Origin: Wurfbainia villosa
Lineage: Eukaryota > Streptophyta > Magnoliopsida > Zingiberales > Zingiberaceae
Assembly: GCA_025175895.1 (NCBI GenBank)
Contig: JAKLTH010000292.1
Span: 124,001-188,000 of the forward strand
DNA length: 64,000 nucleotides
Reading direction: 5' to 3'
Under the pieces are notes generated by a model, which worked only from the letters and a program-made list of their open reading frames with translations, was not told where the DNA came from and made no database searches. Shown one piece after another: positions 1 through 11,398 of this stretch. Numbering within the stretch: the first letter of the stretch is position 1; every line of letters starts with the position of its first letter. Made by a program: the position numbers and the translations under genes.

Positions 1-230
1 TACATTTTTATGTATTTTGTATAATCATGGACCCCGAAGACAAACACAAAAACCGGCGATCCGTCCGTCGTCTCTTCCGCGGCTAACCAACTAGAAGAGT
101 TGTATTGCTTGAACAACTAGTTTGTTCAAGCGATCGCTCAAGTTGTTAGCACGATGACGAATTGGTTGTGCTAAGGAAACTCATCCCATCCGGATTAGTT
201 TTTTTATTAGTGAAAATTTTAATCCGGGGT
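1..230 (+). repeat. Copia-A LTR fragment (R/U5 part, plus orientation)
   Basis: This piece matches the R/U5 part of the complete Copia-A LTR at 15742-17495. Shared landmarks are the ATGGACCCCGA block, the 'ccgcggctaa' block, the 'ttgaacaac..gtttgttcaag' inverted repeat and the 'ccggatta..ttaatccgg' stem. It is cut by the window start and stops near 230, where the sequence changes to U3 of the same family on the other strand. Confidence 0.75.
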
Positions 231-1774
231 TATGGGAGCCAATGAGCCTCCGAAGCAACTCCCTACAGAATGCCGACCAAAGCTCCAAGGGAGAACCCTA
301 AGCCAAGCTTTTACCGGCCAAAGAGAGGGAGAGGGGCTTCTTTGGATGCCGGCCAAGGGCTGGAAAGGGATGCTAGGTCGCCGGCCACTTCGAGGAAGGA
401 GAAGATAAGGAAAATATTTCCTTAATAGGTGTCGCCAACTCCAAACCCTAGCCTCCAAGCCTTGCCACCCAAAACCCTAATCTTATCTCTAATTGGATTC
501 ATAGTTGCCGCCCACCCCTTGCCCTCCTTTTATAGAGTTAGGGATAAGCCTTGTTTTAATCTCCACCATTGGTTATATGGATTTAATCTCAACCGTCGGA
601 TCTAGAGATTTAATCTCTAGCTTTGGATCTAGAGTTTTGTTTCTATCCATTGGATCTAAGCTTCATGAGGTATTAATAGGCTACAATAGGGACCATGAGG
701 AGGAGTTGGATCTTGGCCACCCAATGGATCATGCCCACATAAAGTCCGATTCAATAATGATAATCCAATTCACTAAAGGATTATCATTGATATACCTCAC
801 CAACCATTATAAGTTAATATGGGCTCCATATATTATATGTACATTTTCTCTCCGTGTTTATGATCTTGAATGTCCGTCGATTAATTAATTTACTGACTAT
901 TAATTAATCAACATCTAACTCCATGAGTAGTACCACTCAACCTTTTCATCATCCCGAACCAAGTCCACCTGCAGGGTTTACATGATGAACCTTTTGAGCA
1001 AAGGAATATGTATGAATGTATGAGTTAAGGTACCCATGAGAGATTTAGTATACATGAGAGTTGAGGTACCCATGAGAGCACATGTACACCCCCCTGGATG
1101 CATCACATTGTCAGACAGGACATGAGTGTGCATTCCAAGATTTTGTATGATTGTGCCTTTCTTGATGATATATATTTACCTTTCATAAAAAAAAATGATG
1201 AACCTTTTGAGCTCCTCAAGGGTACATCATCATCCTAATATATAGGACACAGTTTCCTCCTATAATCAACGACACACCATATAAATAATATCATCTCCCA
1301 ACTTACCGAGCCTATCGATTTAATCTATAAATCTCACCCACTGATAGATCAAAGAGATGAATACTAAGTATATGTGTCTGTTATTATATTGAGATTAAGA
1401 GTATGTACAATATAATATCTGAGGTCTGATTCGATTATGTAGTCAGCAATAAATCGAATCACCTCTAAGTCGGTTCTACTCAATACACACAAAGTGTACT
1501 AGTGTGATTCTATGGTCAAGACAAACCAATCCCAAATCACACTACAACCATTCCAATGGTTTCCAAAGTCATCTCGGTTGTGAGCTTTTACTTATACTTT
1601 ACAAGGAACCGATAACATGATCTTTCGTGTGACACCACACACCATGTTATCTACAATGTAATGTATTAGACAATATGCATAGCCATAAAAATATGCAAAC
1701 AATGATCATGTGATTCTTATTTTAAAATAAAGATGTTCATACAAAAGATAGACTTTTCAGTATACATCCCAACA
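231..1774 (-). repeat. Copia-A LTR, U3 part, minus orientation
   Basis: The right edge is the reverse complement of the family's LTR start (TGTTGGGATGTATAC) at 1760-1774. The body follows the LTR at 29091-30795 block by block, including the 'acacaccatgttatctacaatgta' region and the purine-poor leader near 230-500. The R/U5 part of this copy is missing and is replaced by the opposed fragment at 1-230. Reading frames here, such as 505-888 on the plus strand, are LTR sequence and not host genes. Confidence 0.75.
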
Positions 1775-4758
1775 ATACAGTCCTATCCAAATCTAATAAC
1801 CAGTAACCACAGTATAGTCATACTCAATGCATATACTAAACTGATCAACTGAACATGAAGTAATGTACCAACATACTTGACGGTCTGCAACACCATAAGC
1901 TATATCATTCTGAACAGGTATACAATAACATGACCCATATAACGTACAAAGTCAATCCCATATCTGAGCAACACTCAGACATATGAACAGTATAAAATTA
2001 CATGTAATAACATCCCGATCCATGCTACACTATAACATGACGCTAATCAAATGCATACAACAGTCTAGACCAACACATATATCATGCTCAACACACAGCA
2101 GTATATAATATGCAAATGACATGTATCATGATGTACAAACATATGAAGCAATCATAGCTCAATCAAATGTAGCATCTCACAGGCATATGTAAAACATATA
2201 TCGAATACATGCATATATATATATATCAGCAATGCATATGCATGGCCATGTCTGCGAACCCGTCCAACCACGACCCCAGTATAGCCAGGGTGGCACGACA
2301 TAACAACTATCCCGACTCCAGCCGCGACCACTCTCGAGTGACCGAGTTGGGTAGTATGAAATAGTAGCTAGCTGCCATAGAGCTATATGCTACTCACACG
2401 GGGTCCCTGCTGCTAGCCGCCCCATCCCTACCCATGAGTAGATAAGCACCACACCCAGGACAACTGCACATCACACGACCACTGTCTATAGTTGGTGAGT
2501 GCACTAACTACCACTCCGCACAGTGGCCAAGTGTACATCTCCAGCTACCACCATCCATAGTGGCCGAGAACGGCATGCACAACAATGCTCTGCACTCAAC
2601 CCTGCAACCACTATCCTGAGTGGCCGGGGAGGTAGGATGACTGATGATCCTCTCAACCACAAGGGAGACCTAATCGCCAACATGCATGCAATGTAATGAT
2701 GCATAGCTCCATACATGTATCCTCGCCACACTCCCTATCTCACGGGGAGTCCTGGTCAACCAAAAGTCAACTATGCAAGGACTACAATCCACAAGACTCT
2801 CTCTATCGCACAAAGAGTCATACACATCTGATAGTCAACCACGCTAAGACCTCTAGTCAGTAGCGAGATACTATCGACCGTCCATATAACCATACACAGG
2901 CACACAATCCATAATGGATATACCATCATGCTAGGACCTCTAGTCCATGGCCACATACTGACAACCGCACACTTATCTATGCACAAACAACTAAATCCAC
3001 CATAGATGCACAACTAATAAGTATACGATACAACAATCGACTCTATAATCTAATCCATCACCTAACCCTAGTGATGTAACACAGTAACCCAATCTGAGGT
3101 CACAAAGATAACCCTAACCACCTGTACTTACTGAACATCCATCAGCTAACACATAATAGGGTTTATAGTTCATATCCGTGCTAGATAATCAATGAAGTAA
3201 TAGTAATATATCTCAAAGGTCAAGGCAGTATAAGCATATGATTAAATAAGAGTGGATCTAAGATCAAAGTAATAACATAAGTCCAAATTCATGCACCAGA
3301 TTCAGATCAAACTACTTGACCAGGGTAGATATTACCCACTTGATACGAAGCTCGAAATAATCCTCACGATTGTGGACCTGCTTCGTATCCCAAACCTGCA
3401 CATAATAGCAAACAATGATTAAGTATAAGTGTTCGACCAATATACGAACTAAAGTCTACATCGTTTCTATATTCGCATCCTTTCCTCGTCTACGAGTTAG
3501 AAACCCCGATTATCCCAACCTGATACACCATCACCATACTCGCTCCCAAATCAACAAGATCACTATATAGATCTAAACAACACTCTAAACAGGGTTGTAA
3601 TAGAAGCTTGCCACAAGATCAGTCCACCACAGCTAATCAATTCAATACATCCACCGAATAGATCAATCGGACACATTTACGACACCTTATTCATCTACAG
3701 ATCAATTGTAACATAAATGAAAGTCTAAACAACATCTAAATCAACCTGCATATTCACAGATCTAATACCAAACACAACCAATGAACAACACAATCTGAGC
3801 TATAATGGCAGCTTACCAAAAGATCAAACCACCACTTCATCCAATGCAGCCACTATCAACATCCCTGCATCCTCCCACCGCAGCACAACACACACAAACA
3901 TTCCAAGCTCACCTCAAGCACGATTCACCGTTCCAACATCACTGACTCGACGATAGCCAAACTACCTTCTCGATCTGAGCCAATCAAACCTAGCTTCCTC
4001 CATCCACACATAGTCGGCACCACCCGACAATCCATGAACATAACCCATTGGATCCCCAAATCACACCGACACACCACAAATTCACATCAATTTACAGATG
4101 AAACAAAAGGGATAAACAACACTTACCAGCCAAATCTTCACCGGCAGCACCTTCCCTCATCCTCTGTTCACCGGAGAAATCCAAGCTCACAACCACAACT
4201 CAAACCACCGATCCGAGCTAAAACAAAGAATCCACAGCTAGCTCTAAGGGAAATCAAAAATTTAACCCAAACCAAACAGATTGCAGCACCTGTGTCGATG
4301 ATGAAATGACGGAAGAGGTTAGGCGACGGCGAGCTGAACTCGAGCATCGGCGATGGAAGATTTTTGGAGGGCTCATGGCGGTCAATGAGCGGGAAGACAG
4401 GGTTGCACGTCAGCTAGAGGGCGACAACGGAGAGCTCCGGTGGGGCTGGTGACCAACGAGTCGAGCTCAACTGGCGGCGGAGGGCTGCGATCGAGCGCGG
4501 TGAAGTAAGGTCGCGATGGGGAACTGCTCAAATTGGGAGAAATGGTGGAGAAGAAGATATCACGGAAGGAATAGAAATGGGTCGGCGGATGCGGGTCGGG
4601 CTTAAGGAGAAGGAAATCGGGTTCGGATCCTTTTTTTTAAGCCATCACCTAAGTTTTAATACTAAGTTAATTTCTTCAATTAACCCTTTAATCACAACCA
4701 ATCCAAATAACTCCCTAAAATATCTGTAAAATTCCATAGAGGTTTTTTTTTCGTATTT
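1775..4758 (-). repeat. Unidentified non-coding stretch, probably a long gypsy LTR
   Basis: This roughly 3 kb stretch has no credible coding region. It lies between a Copia-A LTR end and an Athila C1 tail. On the minus strand it would begin with TGTAAAATACG at 4758 and run into a GC-rich block (4310-4620), then AT-rich DNA, then a block (2250-2660) of imperfect repeats around 'agtggccgag'. A GC-rich start followed by long AT-rich sequence resembles the long LTRs of Tekay/Del-type gypsy elements. No primer site, polypurine tract or matching second copy was found, so this is a guess. A short (AT)n run sits near 2214-2226. Confidence 0.4.
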
Positions 4759-6421
4759 TACACGGAGACCTTAGGAAAGCTATAGGGTGACGACTTAACT
4801 TATCATGGAATGAGTATCCTCTAAAAAGATTCACTTGGCACGAGCACGAGGAGATAACTTAGTGAATTTCTAGAACATATCTATTTTGCTTTGATTGCAA
4901 ATACAACTTAATAAATTTAGTTAACATGCTAAGTATGGAACAATACCTTTTTAAAAAATTTCATGGCACTAAGGTTTTCTTGAGGACAAGCAAAGATTTA
5001 AGTCTGAGGGAATTGATGTGAGCAAAATATATAAGATTTTAGGAGTAGTTTTCGCTCACATCTCAATACATTTTATGTTTGTTTCATGCATATTTCACTT
5101 TGTTTTGCATGCATTTCCTATTTTCTGGTTCAGAGATTTGCTCTTTGTACTTTTGTGTGCAGGATAACATTTCATGGGAAAAGGCGCACTTTTCGGAGCA
5201 AAAGAAGGGCATTTTGCAGCTGGATGCAAAAGGGAACATGGCCAGGGCGTGTGTCTACACACGACCATGTTTAAAGGGCGAAATGACCGCCACATCCTGA
5301 CACACGACCAGGGCATGTGTTTTCACACGGTCGTGTGGCGGCCAGGCAAATTGACGCGATTAGGGATTTTTCCAATTTTCGTAACGATCCGGCATGATGT
5401 CTATATAAAGGAAGCTCTATCCAAACCCTAGGGAATGATGAGAAGGAGGCACGATGGCTGGGACAGCACTCCGAAGCCCTAAAAAGCTTCGGGGACTCGC
5501 AATGGGGAAGAAGAACGACCCTGGGGATCCAAATTCTGCACCTCAACGCTAAAGAGAAGGGCTGCATTGCATTGTAATTCATATTTCTTACACGTTTATC
5601 ATTGTATCCATGAATTCCATAATGTTTTGTGATTCTCTTCTAGTATCCATAGAGTAGATTCTCTAATTCTAGGATTAGGGAGTAGTTTGTGTTGAGTAGA
5701 ACATTGTTATTTCAAATATGTTTCTTGAAATCGTATTTGTAGTTGAATGATAGTTTAGATCTATAGCTTTGTGTTTTGGTTTTCTATCTTCTATGAGTAG
5801 ACGATACAAGGGGTGAAAGTCCTTGTATCGCAAATTTAGGGGATATTAGGAGGAACCTAAGGGTTGGCCTCATCACCTGCAACTGTGGATAGAAGGATGT
5901 GATAGAGTCAGTAATGTATCTCATTTTCGACTCGTCGCAGGGATCGATTCGGCATCCTCGTACCAACTATCCCGTCCTGAGGCCAAGGGATGATCTAGCA
6001 TGGCAGAGGTAGCTTCCGATAGATGTGAAGGCTCATCAGGGGAGTGTATGATGTCCTTTCAAAAAATCCCTAGTTAGAAAGTCTGGATACATTCAATTGA
6101 TAGCATGTTCTGCGATACACAAACGAAATCGAAGTCCTAGAATCCCATCAAAATCCTCATAGCAAACCCTCTCTTCTTCCGTGTGACACCGTACTAGAGT
6201 TTAGTCCACCGACGACCCTCACAATCGCAACCTTTAGATCTGATCTTCGAACAATAGCATCCACTGAATAGATCGGTATTCGAGTCTCAGTCCCTGTGAG
6301 ATCGATAAATCTATTTATTACTTGACGACATCCATGCACTTGCGGGCATTGAGCGCAAACGTGCGCTTCGAGTCCTCGACGATCTCCGTCGCAAGATTTG
6401 AGGTCGCGTTCGCGTGCATCA
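4759..6421 (+). mobile_element. Athila/Tat-type C1 element, 3' end only
   Basis: Only the last ~255 bp of internal domain (4759-5013) and the 3' LTR remain. The tail carries the C-family landmarks: 'aggaaagctatagggtgacgac', 'gcacgagcacgagga', then 'cttgaggacaagcaaagattt' and the purine-rich tract 'gtctgaggga' just before the LTR. The same order occurs at 38870-39123 and 23740-23985. The upstream part of the element has been lost or displaced by the stretch ending at 4758. Confidence 0.8.
5014..6421 (+). repeat. C1 LTR (plus), complete, 1408 bp
   Basis: It begins TGATGTGAGC and ends GTGCATCA, the ends shared by all C-type LTRs here. Inside are a palindromic CACACGGCC/GGCCGTGTG-like region (5230-5340), a TATA-like 'tctatataaagg' near 5398, and a U5 end with 'tttgaggtcgcg..gtgcatca'. 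It is followed directly by a second C1 copy in the opposite orientation. Confidence 0.85.
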
Positions 6422-6753
6422 ATGTTTCACCACAATGTTCACCATAAATGTTACCAAAACTTATAGCATTAAATTGACCATAATCATGAGTAAAAGAATT
6501 CATCATTATACATAGGAAATTATAGGTAAGGAAAAGAATAACAATGGGTTGGCAAGAGTCTCCCTTTTTTTTATTTAACTAGGGCACTACTAAAAATTGA
6601 AAGAAAGAAAGATGTAATTAATATAAACTGAAAATTGAATGGAAAAAATATAAAATGAAATAAAACTGAAATAATATAAAATAAAACAAGAAAATAAATC
6701 TAGCCTAAGTCCAATCCAACTGTCCACTTTCGATTTGATATCAAATCAATCAG

Positions 6754-6771
6754 TCCCCGAAAACGGCACCA
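6754..6771 (-). other. Primer binding site of the C1 element
   Basis: On the minus strand this reads TGGTGCCGTTTTCGGGGA, a variant of the TGGCGCCGTTGCCGGGGA site typical of Athila/Tat gypsy elements (tRNA-Asp by family knowledge). It lies a few bases after the LTR end TGCATCA. Confidence 0.75.
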
Positions 6772-6777
6772 AAAACT

Positions 6778-8220
6778 TGATGCACGCAAATGCGACCTCA
6801 AATCTCGCGACAGAGACCATCGAGGACTCGAAGCGCACGCTCATGCTCAATGCCCGCAAGTGCACAGATGTCATCAAGTAATAAAGAATATCGATCCCAC
6901 AAGGACTGAGATTTCGAGTATCAGTTTGTCCAGTGGATGTGTTATTGTTCGGATTAGTAATCCTAGGGTTCACGAATGAGAGGTCGTTGGTGGTCCGAAT
7001 TTAGTATGATGTCACACGGAAGAAGAGAAGGGTTGCTACGAGGATTTGGATGGGATTCTAGGACTTCGGTTTCGTTTGTGTGTCGCAGAACATGCTATCA
7101 ATTGAATGTATTAAGATTTTCTAGCTAGGGTTTTGTGGAAAGGACATCATACACTATGGTACGAGGATGCCGAATCGATCCCTGTGATGAGCCGGAAACA
7201 AGACACATTACCGACTCTATCGCATCCTTCTATCCACAGTTGCAGGCGATGAGGCCAACCTCTATGTTCCTCCTAATATCCCCTAAATCTTAGATATGAG
7301 GACTATCACCCCTCGTATCATCTACACACAAAAGATAAAAAACCAAAACACAAAGCTATAGATCTAAACAATCATTCAACTGCAAATACAATTTCAAGAA
7401 CAAAAACATATTTGAAATAACAATGTTCTACTCAACACAAACTACTCCCTAATCCTAGAATCAGAGAATCTACTCCATAACTACGAGAAGAGAATCACAA
7501 AACATTATGGAATTCATGAATATAATAATAAACATGTAAGAAATATGAATTACAATGCAATATGCCTCTTCTCTCTGGCATTGTGGTGCAGAACTTGATC
7601 CTCGAGCAGCTCTCTTCCTCCCCGTTGCGAGTTCCCCGAAGCTTTTTAGAGCTTCGGAGCATCGTCCCAGTCGTTGTGCCCTCTCCCTAGGGTTTAGGAG
7701 CCCTAGGGCAACTCCCTCCTGATCCCCAACCTCTTAGACAAGTTTCCTATATATAGAGGTGGTTCTGACTTTCCATAAATGCTTAAAAAACTCTATTTCG
7801 TCGAATTTGCGGTGTCGCCACATGACCGTGTGAATTTCACACGGCCTGGCCATGTGCAAGGCTGGAAAATGACTAAAATCCAGGCTGAAAATTGAGCTGG
7901 AAAAAACACACGACTGTGCTAATTCACATAGCCTGGCCGTGTCTTTTCTTGGAGCCTCCATTTTGATCAGTTTCTCTTCGGAAACATGCCCAAGTCTTGG
8001 GACATGGCCAGTGCGTGTTCCCTAAGGTCCGTGCTCCACAAATTGCTCCATTTTTGCTCCAAAAATGCCACCATGCACATAAATTAACAAAAGTAGATCT
8101 CCGAACTAGAAAATAGAAAATACCTGTAAAACAAAGTAAAATATGCATGAAACAAACATAAAATGAAATGAGATGTGAGCGAAAACTACTCCTAAAACCC
8201 TATATGTTTTGCTTACATTA
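6778..8220 (-). repeat. C1 LTR (minus), complete, about 1443 bp
   Basis: Reverse-complement counterpart of the LTR at 5014-6421. The start has decayed (TAATGTAAGC instead of TGATGTGAGC) and a TATA-like element sits near 7747-7757. With the plus copy it forms an inverted repeat with arms of about 1.4 kb and a 356 bp spacer. Confidence 0.85.
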
Positions 8221-8457
8221 ACACATAAAAAACTGCACAACATGTCAAATATTTTTTTTATTGCCTTTATTGTTTTGGCCAAATGTTTGTTTTCCTCTTT
8301 TTTCAACTTTTTTTTTCAATTTTTTTTCTTGACATGCGGTGCTCTTCCCTATGTTCTAAAAAAATGCATCAAGCTCAGCTATAAAAAAAACATGGCTTGT
8401 CCCTGGTGATCAATCACGACATGCCTATGCTTACATTGAATTCTCCTGAGATACTCT
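8221..8457 (-). repeat. Putative start of the element G 3' LTR, with A- and T-rich tracts
   Basis: About 237 bp lies between the C1 LTR and the solo LTR-D. It holds long T and T/C tracts (8248-8335) and continues, once the LTR-D insertion is removed, from the G polypurine tract. It is therefore most simply the first part of the G 3' LTR, but no second copy of this part exists in the window to prove it. Confidence 0.4.
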
Positions 8458-9520
8458 TGTTGGATCGAGAAGCGTCGCTAGAGGGGGGGTGAATAGTGAG
8501 CATAAATCTTTTCTTTTCGTTCGTTCGATATATGAGCAAGCACAGCAGAAAAATAAAAAGACAAGTTTATTTTTACTTGGTTCACAACCCAACGGTTGCT
8601 ACTCCAAGGCCCCACGATCCTTGACCACGTACGAAGGGGCAATCCACTAAAACTCTCCTCCACGTTGGAGGTAGGAGACAACGATCACAAAATCAAAAGT
8701 ACGAGGATGAGGCAACATGCCTACCTCACCTCGTTACAATTAAAACAAAGGATACAATAACCAAAGATATTACTTGCTGCTGCTGCCGATGAAGAAGGTG
8801 AAAGCTTGGCGTCGTGTCGGCGTTATGAAGGTGTTGGAGCTTTGGTGTTGTAGGAGCACTTAAGAATAATCTTGATTGATGTTTGGGTTGGAGTTCTCCC
8901 CTCCTCTTATAGAATTTTGCCTTGATATAAGTCTCCTCATCTTTTGGAATAGATCCCTAGGTGGTACCAAATTTTATCGCGAAGTGGCCGTGTCAAACAT
9001 TATCCATTTTGACCTAGCGCAAAGGTCGATTCGTCCATCACGATCCGATACCTTCCATCGATCGATGAGCATCGATCGATTGCCCAATGGTCGCGATCAT
9101 TGCCCGGCCTAGCCACTTCCCTACAGTAAGAGGTTAGCACAGAAAATGGTAAATGCGACGGTTTTATACCGTCCGATCTTGACCTAGACCTTCGACAGGA
9201 AGTCTTAGTCGGATCACTACCTACGGTCATCCCCATATAGAGGACACGACCTTACCATCTCTCACTCACACGAGCTTACCTCTGGTCCTTTAAGATATGT
9301 CGCTTTGCTTTCGGTCTTCCACCTAGGTTCTTCGACTCCCACGAAGTTCCCCCCAGTGTCGCCCGACCACCACAGTTCCCTCTGGGTGTCACTGACCTTC
9401 GGCTTAGCTTAGCCTTTCTGCACACTTGATTTAGCTCGTGAGACAACGATGTAAACTTAACTTTGTGTCTTTGCCATAATCAAAACATAGGTTCGATTAT
9501 CTGGTGCCCCTGCACCAACA
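8458..9520 (-). mobile_element. Solo LTR of Sirevirus-like family D, 1063 bp
   Basis: It has TG..CA ends (left edge TGTTGGATCG, right edge CACCAACA) and is flanked by a perfect 5-bp target-site duplication ACTCT (8453-8457 and 9521-9525). It matches the LTR at 57684-58777, where the neighbouring internal sequence shows the orientation is minus. The 'ctagaggggggtgaatag' motif near 8480 is shared with LTR-E and LTR-F. A matching TSD without internal DNA fits LTR-LTR recombination after insertion. No coding region is present. Confidence 0.85.
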
Positions 9521-9525
9521 ACTCT

Positions 9526-10319
9526 CTCCCCCACACTTAAACTTTTGTCCGTCCCGAGCAAAATACTTATCATAGAACATTCAAGTATTCTACATCCAGA
9601 AGAGTAAACAAAGAATAAAGTAATGGAAGGAAAGAAAAATGACATGTAATGAAAGAAGAAGTAAAGGAAAACAAGTGAGAATGCCTTCATAGTAATCATG
9701 CAAACCTATGGTTGTGTGGTCTCGAAAGAATCAAAGCAAGTTCTAGAGTTACAATAACCACAAGTGCACCACACACAAGCAATAAAAACAAGCACAATCC
9801 TCACTAGGAATGAAAAAAAATCATCTCAATCTATCACCAAGTAGTAACCATATGCAATCAACTAATCCATTCATGACAATAAATTCCAAAACTCGGCAAT
9901 CAAATTTAACTAGCTTTCACGAGTTCTAAGATGATATAAAAGAAAGCATAGGAAATTTATTTCAAAACACCGATAAAACAAAAACTCAACAAACAAAATA
10001 TAACAAGTAAAACAAAAACAAATAATGTAAAAGAAATGTATATATAATGAACAGAAAAGAAGATAAGATGGAGGTAACTCCCCTGAGGTCCTGACGATTG
10101 GAGGCGGTTCAGTAAGAATATCTAGGTTGGGAGTGGAGTAAAAGTCCTCCCCGACGATTAAAGATGGTTCAGAAGTAAAATACACTCCGGAGGTGGGATG
10201 AATCGATAGAAAGTGAGCATCTCCTTCGTGTGATCAGAAAAGTCATGTGCTGCTCCCTCTAATATTATCGCCTTCTTATATGTCTTCTCTGGAGGTCGGA
10301 GGCGATATAGCAGAAGTTT
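9526..10319 (-). other. Element G 3' internal region, non-coding
   Basis: Between the solo LTR-D and the 126-codon ORF there is AT-rich sequence with no credible coding frame. Its left end, read on the minus strand, is 'gacggacaaaagtttaagtgtggggga', the polypurine-tract region of Tat/Athila elements. Confidence 0.55.
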
Positions 10320-10700
10320 TTAGCTTGGGGGATGGACTATTGCATTATCTGTCAGGGCCTTCATCAGCAACATTCTTGGGGACTCGATCTCAGGTGGGAG
10401 TGTCCAGTCTGGGGGTGTCCAGCTATCCACCTCTCCCATGCCATCATCTTCAACATATGACACAACAACAACTTCATCAATGAATTCACATCCATCAGTG
10501 TTCGAAATCACATCACAACACATTGGTTCATAGGAGTCCTGTGGAGCGGCTGAATCACATACATGCCCATCACTCACTCCACAATCCATCTCCCTAAGCA
10601 CATCGATATCCATAGAAATGGTATCTGACAGAGGCTGAATGAACTCTTGTGCTTGCATTTGGCTGATGAATGTTACAATTTGATCCATTGTAGTCTCCAT
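10320..10700 (-). CDS. Hypothetical acidic protein of element G, 126 aa
   Basis: An uninterrupted 126-codon frame starting METTMDQIVTF, 198 bp downstream of the primer site on the minus strand. The product is acidic (many D/E: ISMDIDV, CDVISNTDGCEFIDEV, DDGMGEVDSW) and proline-rich near its C-terminus. It has scattered cysteines but no CX2CX4HX4C knuckle, no membrane segment and no similarity I recognise to gag, protease, RT or integrase. It is the only candidate gene between the G primer site and polypurine tract, a position where gag normally starts. It could be a gag remnant, a novel accessory ORF or chance. Confidence 0.35.
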   Translation of the reverse strand: METTMDQIVTFISQMQAQEFIQPLSDTISMDIDVLREMDCGVSDGHVCDSAAPQDSYEPMCCDVISNTDGCEFIDEVVVVSYVEDDGMGEVDSWTPPDWTLPPEIESPRMLLMKALTDNAIVHPPS

Positions 10701-10897
10701 ACTACTGATAATATGGATCCATGTTTCTCAGAAAAGATAATCCCTGGTCTTTCCTGAAACACCAACAAACAAATCAAAAGACACAGAAAGTAGACATGAA
10801 AAAATACATGGATATACAGAAAATGAAAGAATGAAGCACTAATTTTTTTTTAGAAAAATGGATAAACAATCCTAAGTCTACTAAGCACCATTACACT

Positions 10898-10915
10898 CCC
10901 CGACAACAGTGCCAA
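10898..10915 (-). other. Primer binding site of element G
   Basis: Minus strand TGGCACTGTTGTCGGGGA, close to the TGGCGCCGTTGCCGGGGA consensus of Athila/Tat elements. It follows an LTR end CGTAATCA separated by a few bases. Confidence 0.7.
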
Positions 10916-10919
10916 AATT

Positions 10920-11395
10920 TGATTACGAAATTATTTGTCGTGGTACTGTTATAAATTAATTATCAAACCCTCTCTACGTTAATATAGCATAGTGAATGGC
11001 CCGGATCGTTTCCCAACAAGTGTAATCGATAGAATAGTAAACTTAGGATTTCTAATTTTTGCTTTGTGTTTTCTATCAGAAATGGGGTTTGGAATTTATA
11101 AGATTAATCCTACTGCATGAAAGACAATGCAAGTAATTAAAACCTTAATCTAAGTAAACTACGATGATAACAAAATTAAAGAAGATATAAACTAAGCAGT
11201 CAAAGAAAAGCATTCAAAAACATAAAGCCAGTGCAAGAAATTAAACAACAATTTAAATGTAAAATAACATGAGTGTCAAGGAGAACATGAAATAAATCTA
11301 ACCTAGTATTAAACACTGCTAACTAATGGAAATAACACTTAAACATGCAAGAAATAAAACTAACAAACAATTAAGCTAAGCTAGCAATTAACCAG
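10920..11395 (-). repeat. Element G 5' LTR, 3' part
   Basis: About 476 bp upstream (minus sense) of the G primer site, ending CGTAATCA. It is AT-rich and contains the 'ttgggaaacgatccgggcc' type block seen near the end of many Tat/Athila LTRs. It stops abruptly at about 11395, where LTR-E sequence begins. That is one end of the proposed inversion. Confidence 0.6.
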
Positions 11396-11398
11396 TTG
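11394..11398. other. Left breakpoint of the proposed 13.1 kb inversion
   Basis: Element G LTR on the left, LTR-E on the right. LTR-E starts here at the point where the fragment ending at 24512 stops. Confidence 0.8.

Larger units (their letters stand above)
6422..8220 (-). mobile_element. Athila/Tat-type C1 element, 5' end (minus)
   Basis: Read on the minus strand this is a 5' LTR (8220-6778), a primer site (6771-6754) and about 330 bp of 5' internal sequence. The internal part includes the first ~30 codons (from 6506 down) of the C-type zinc-knuckle ORF, matching the start of the ORF at 21095. It is cut at 6422 by the end of the plus-strand C1 LTR, so the frame runs from element into LTR and is not a real gene. 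Confidence 0.8.
8221..11395 (-). mobile_element. Non-autonomous Tat/Athila-like element G (minus)
   Basis: Read on the minus strand: LTR end (11395-10920), a primer site TGGCACTGTTGTCGGGGA (10915-10898), about 1.4 kb of internal DNA with one 126-codon ORF, the 'gacaaaagtttaagtgtggggga' motif that precedes the 3' LTR in this gypsy group, and an LTR start fragment (8457-8221). No capsid, RT or integrase similarity is visible. A solo copia LTR (8458-9520) interrupts it just past the polypurine tract. The left end is cut by the C1 LTR and the right end by the 11.4 kb inversion breakpoint. Confidence 0.65.

Noticed and set aside
4034..4309. 91-codon frame MNITHWIPKSHRH as a possible host gene
   Set aside because: No domain, biased composition, no intron or partner exon, inside a presumed LTR.
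5079..5582. Several overlapping frames such as MFHAYFTLFCMHFLF (also 17878-18198, 23948-24214, 32796-33050)
   Set aside because: They recur in C1/C2 LTRs just after the LTR start and run across the U3/R region; hydrophobic appearance comes from T-rich DNA. No consistent start or frame.
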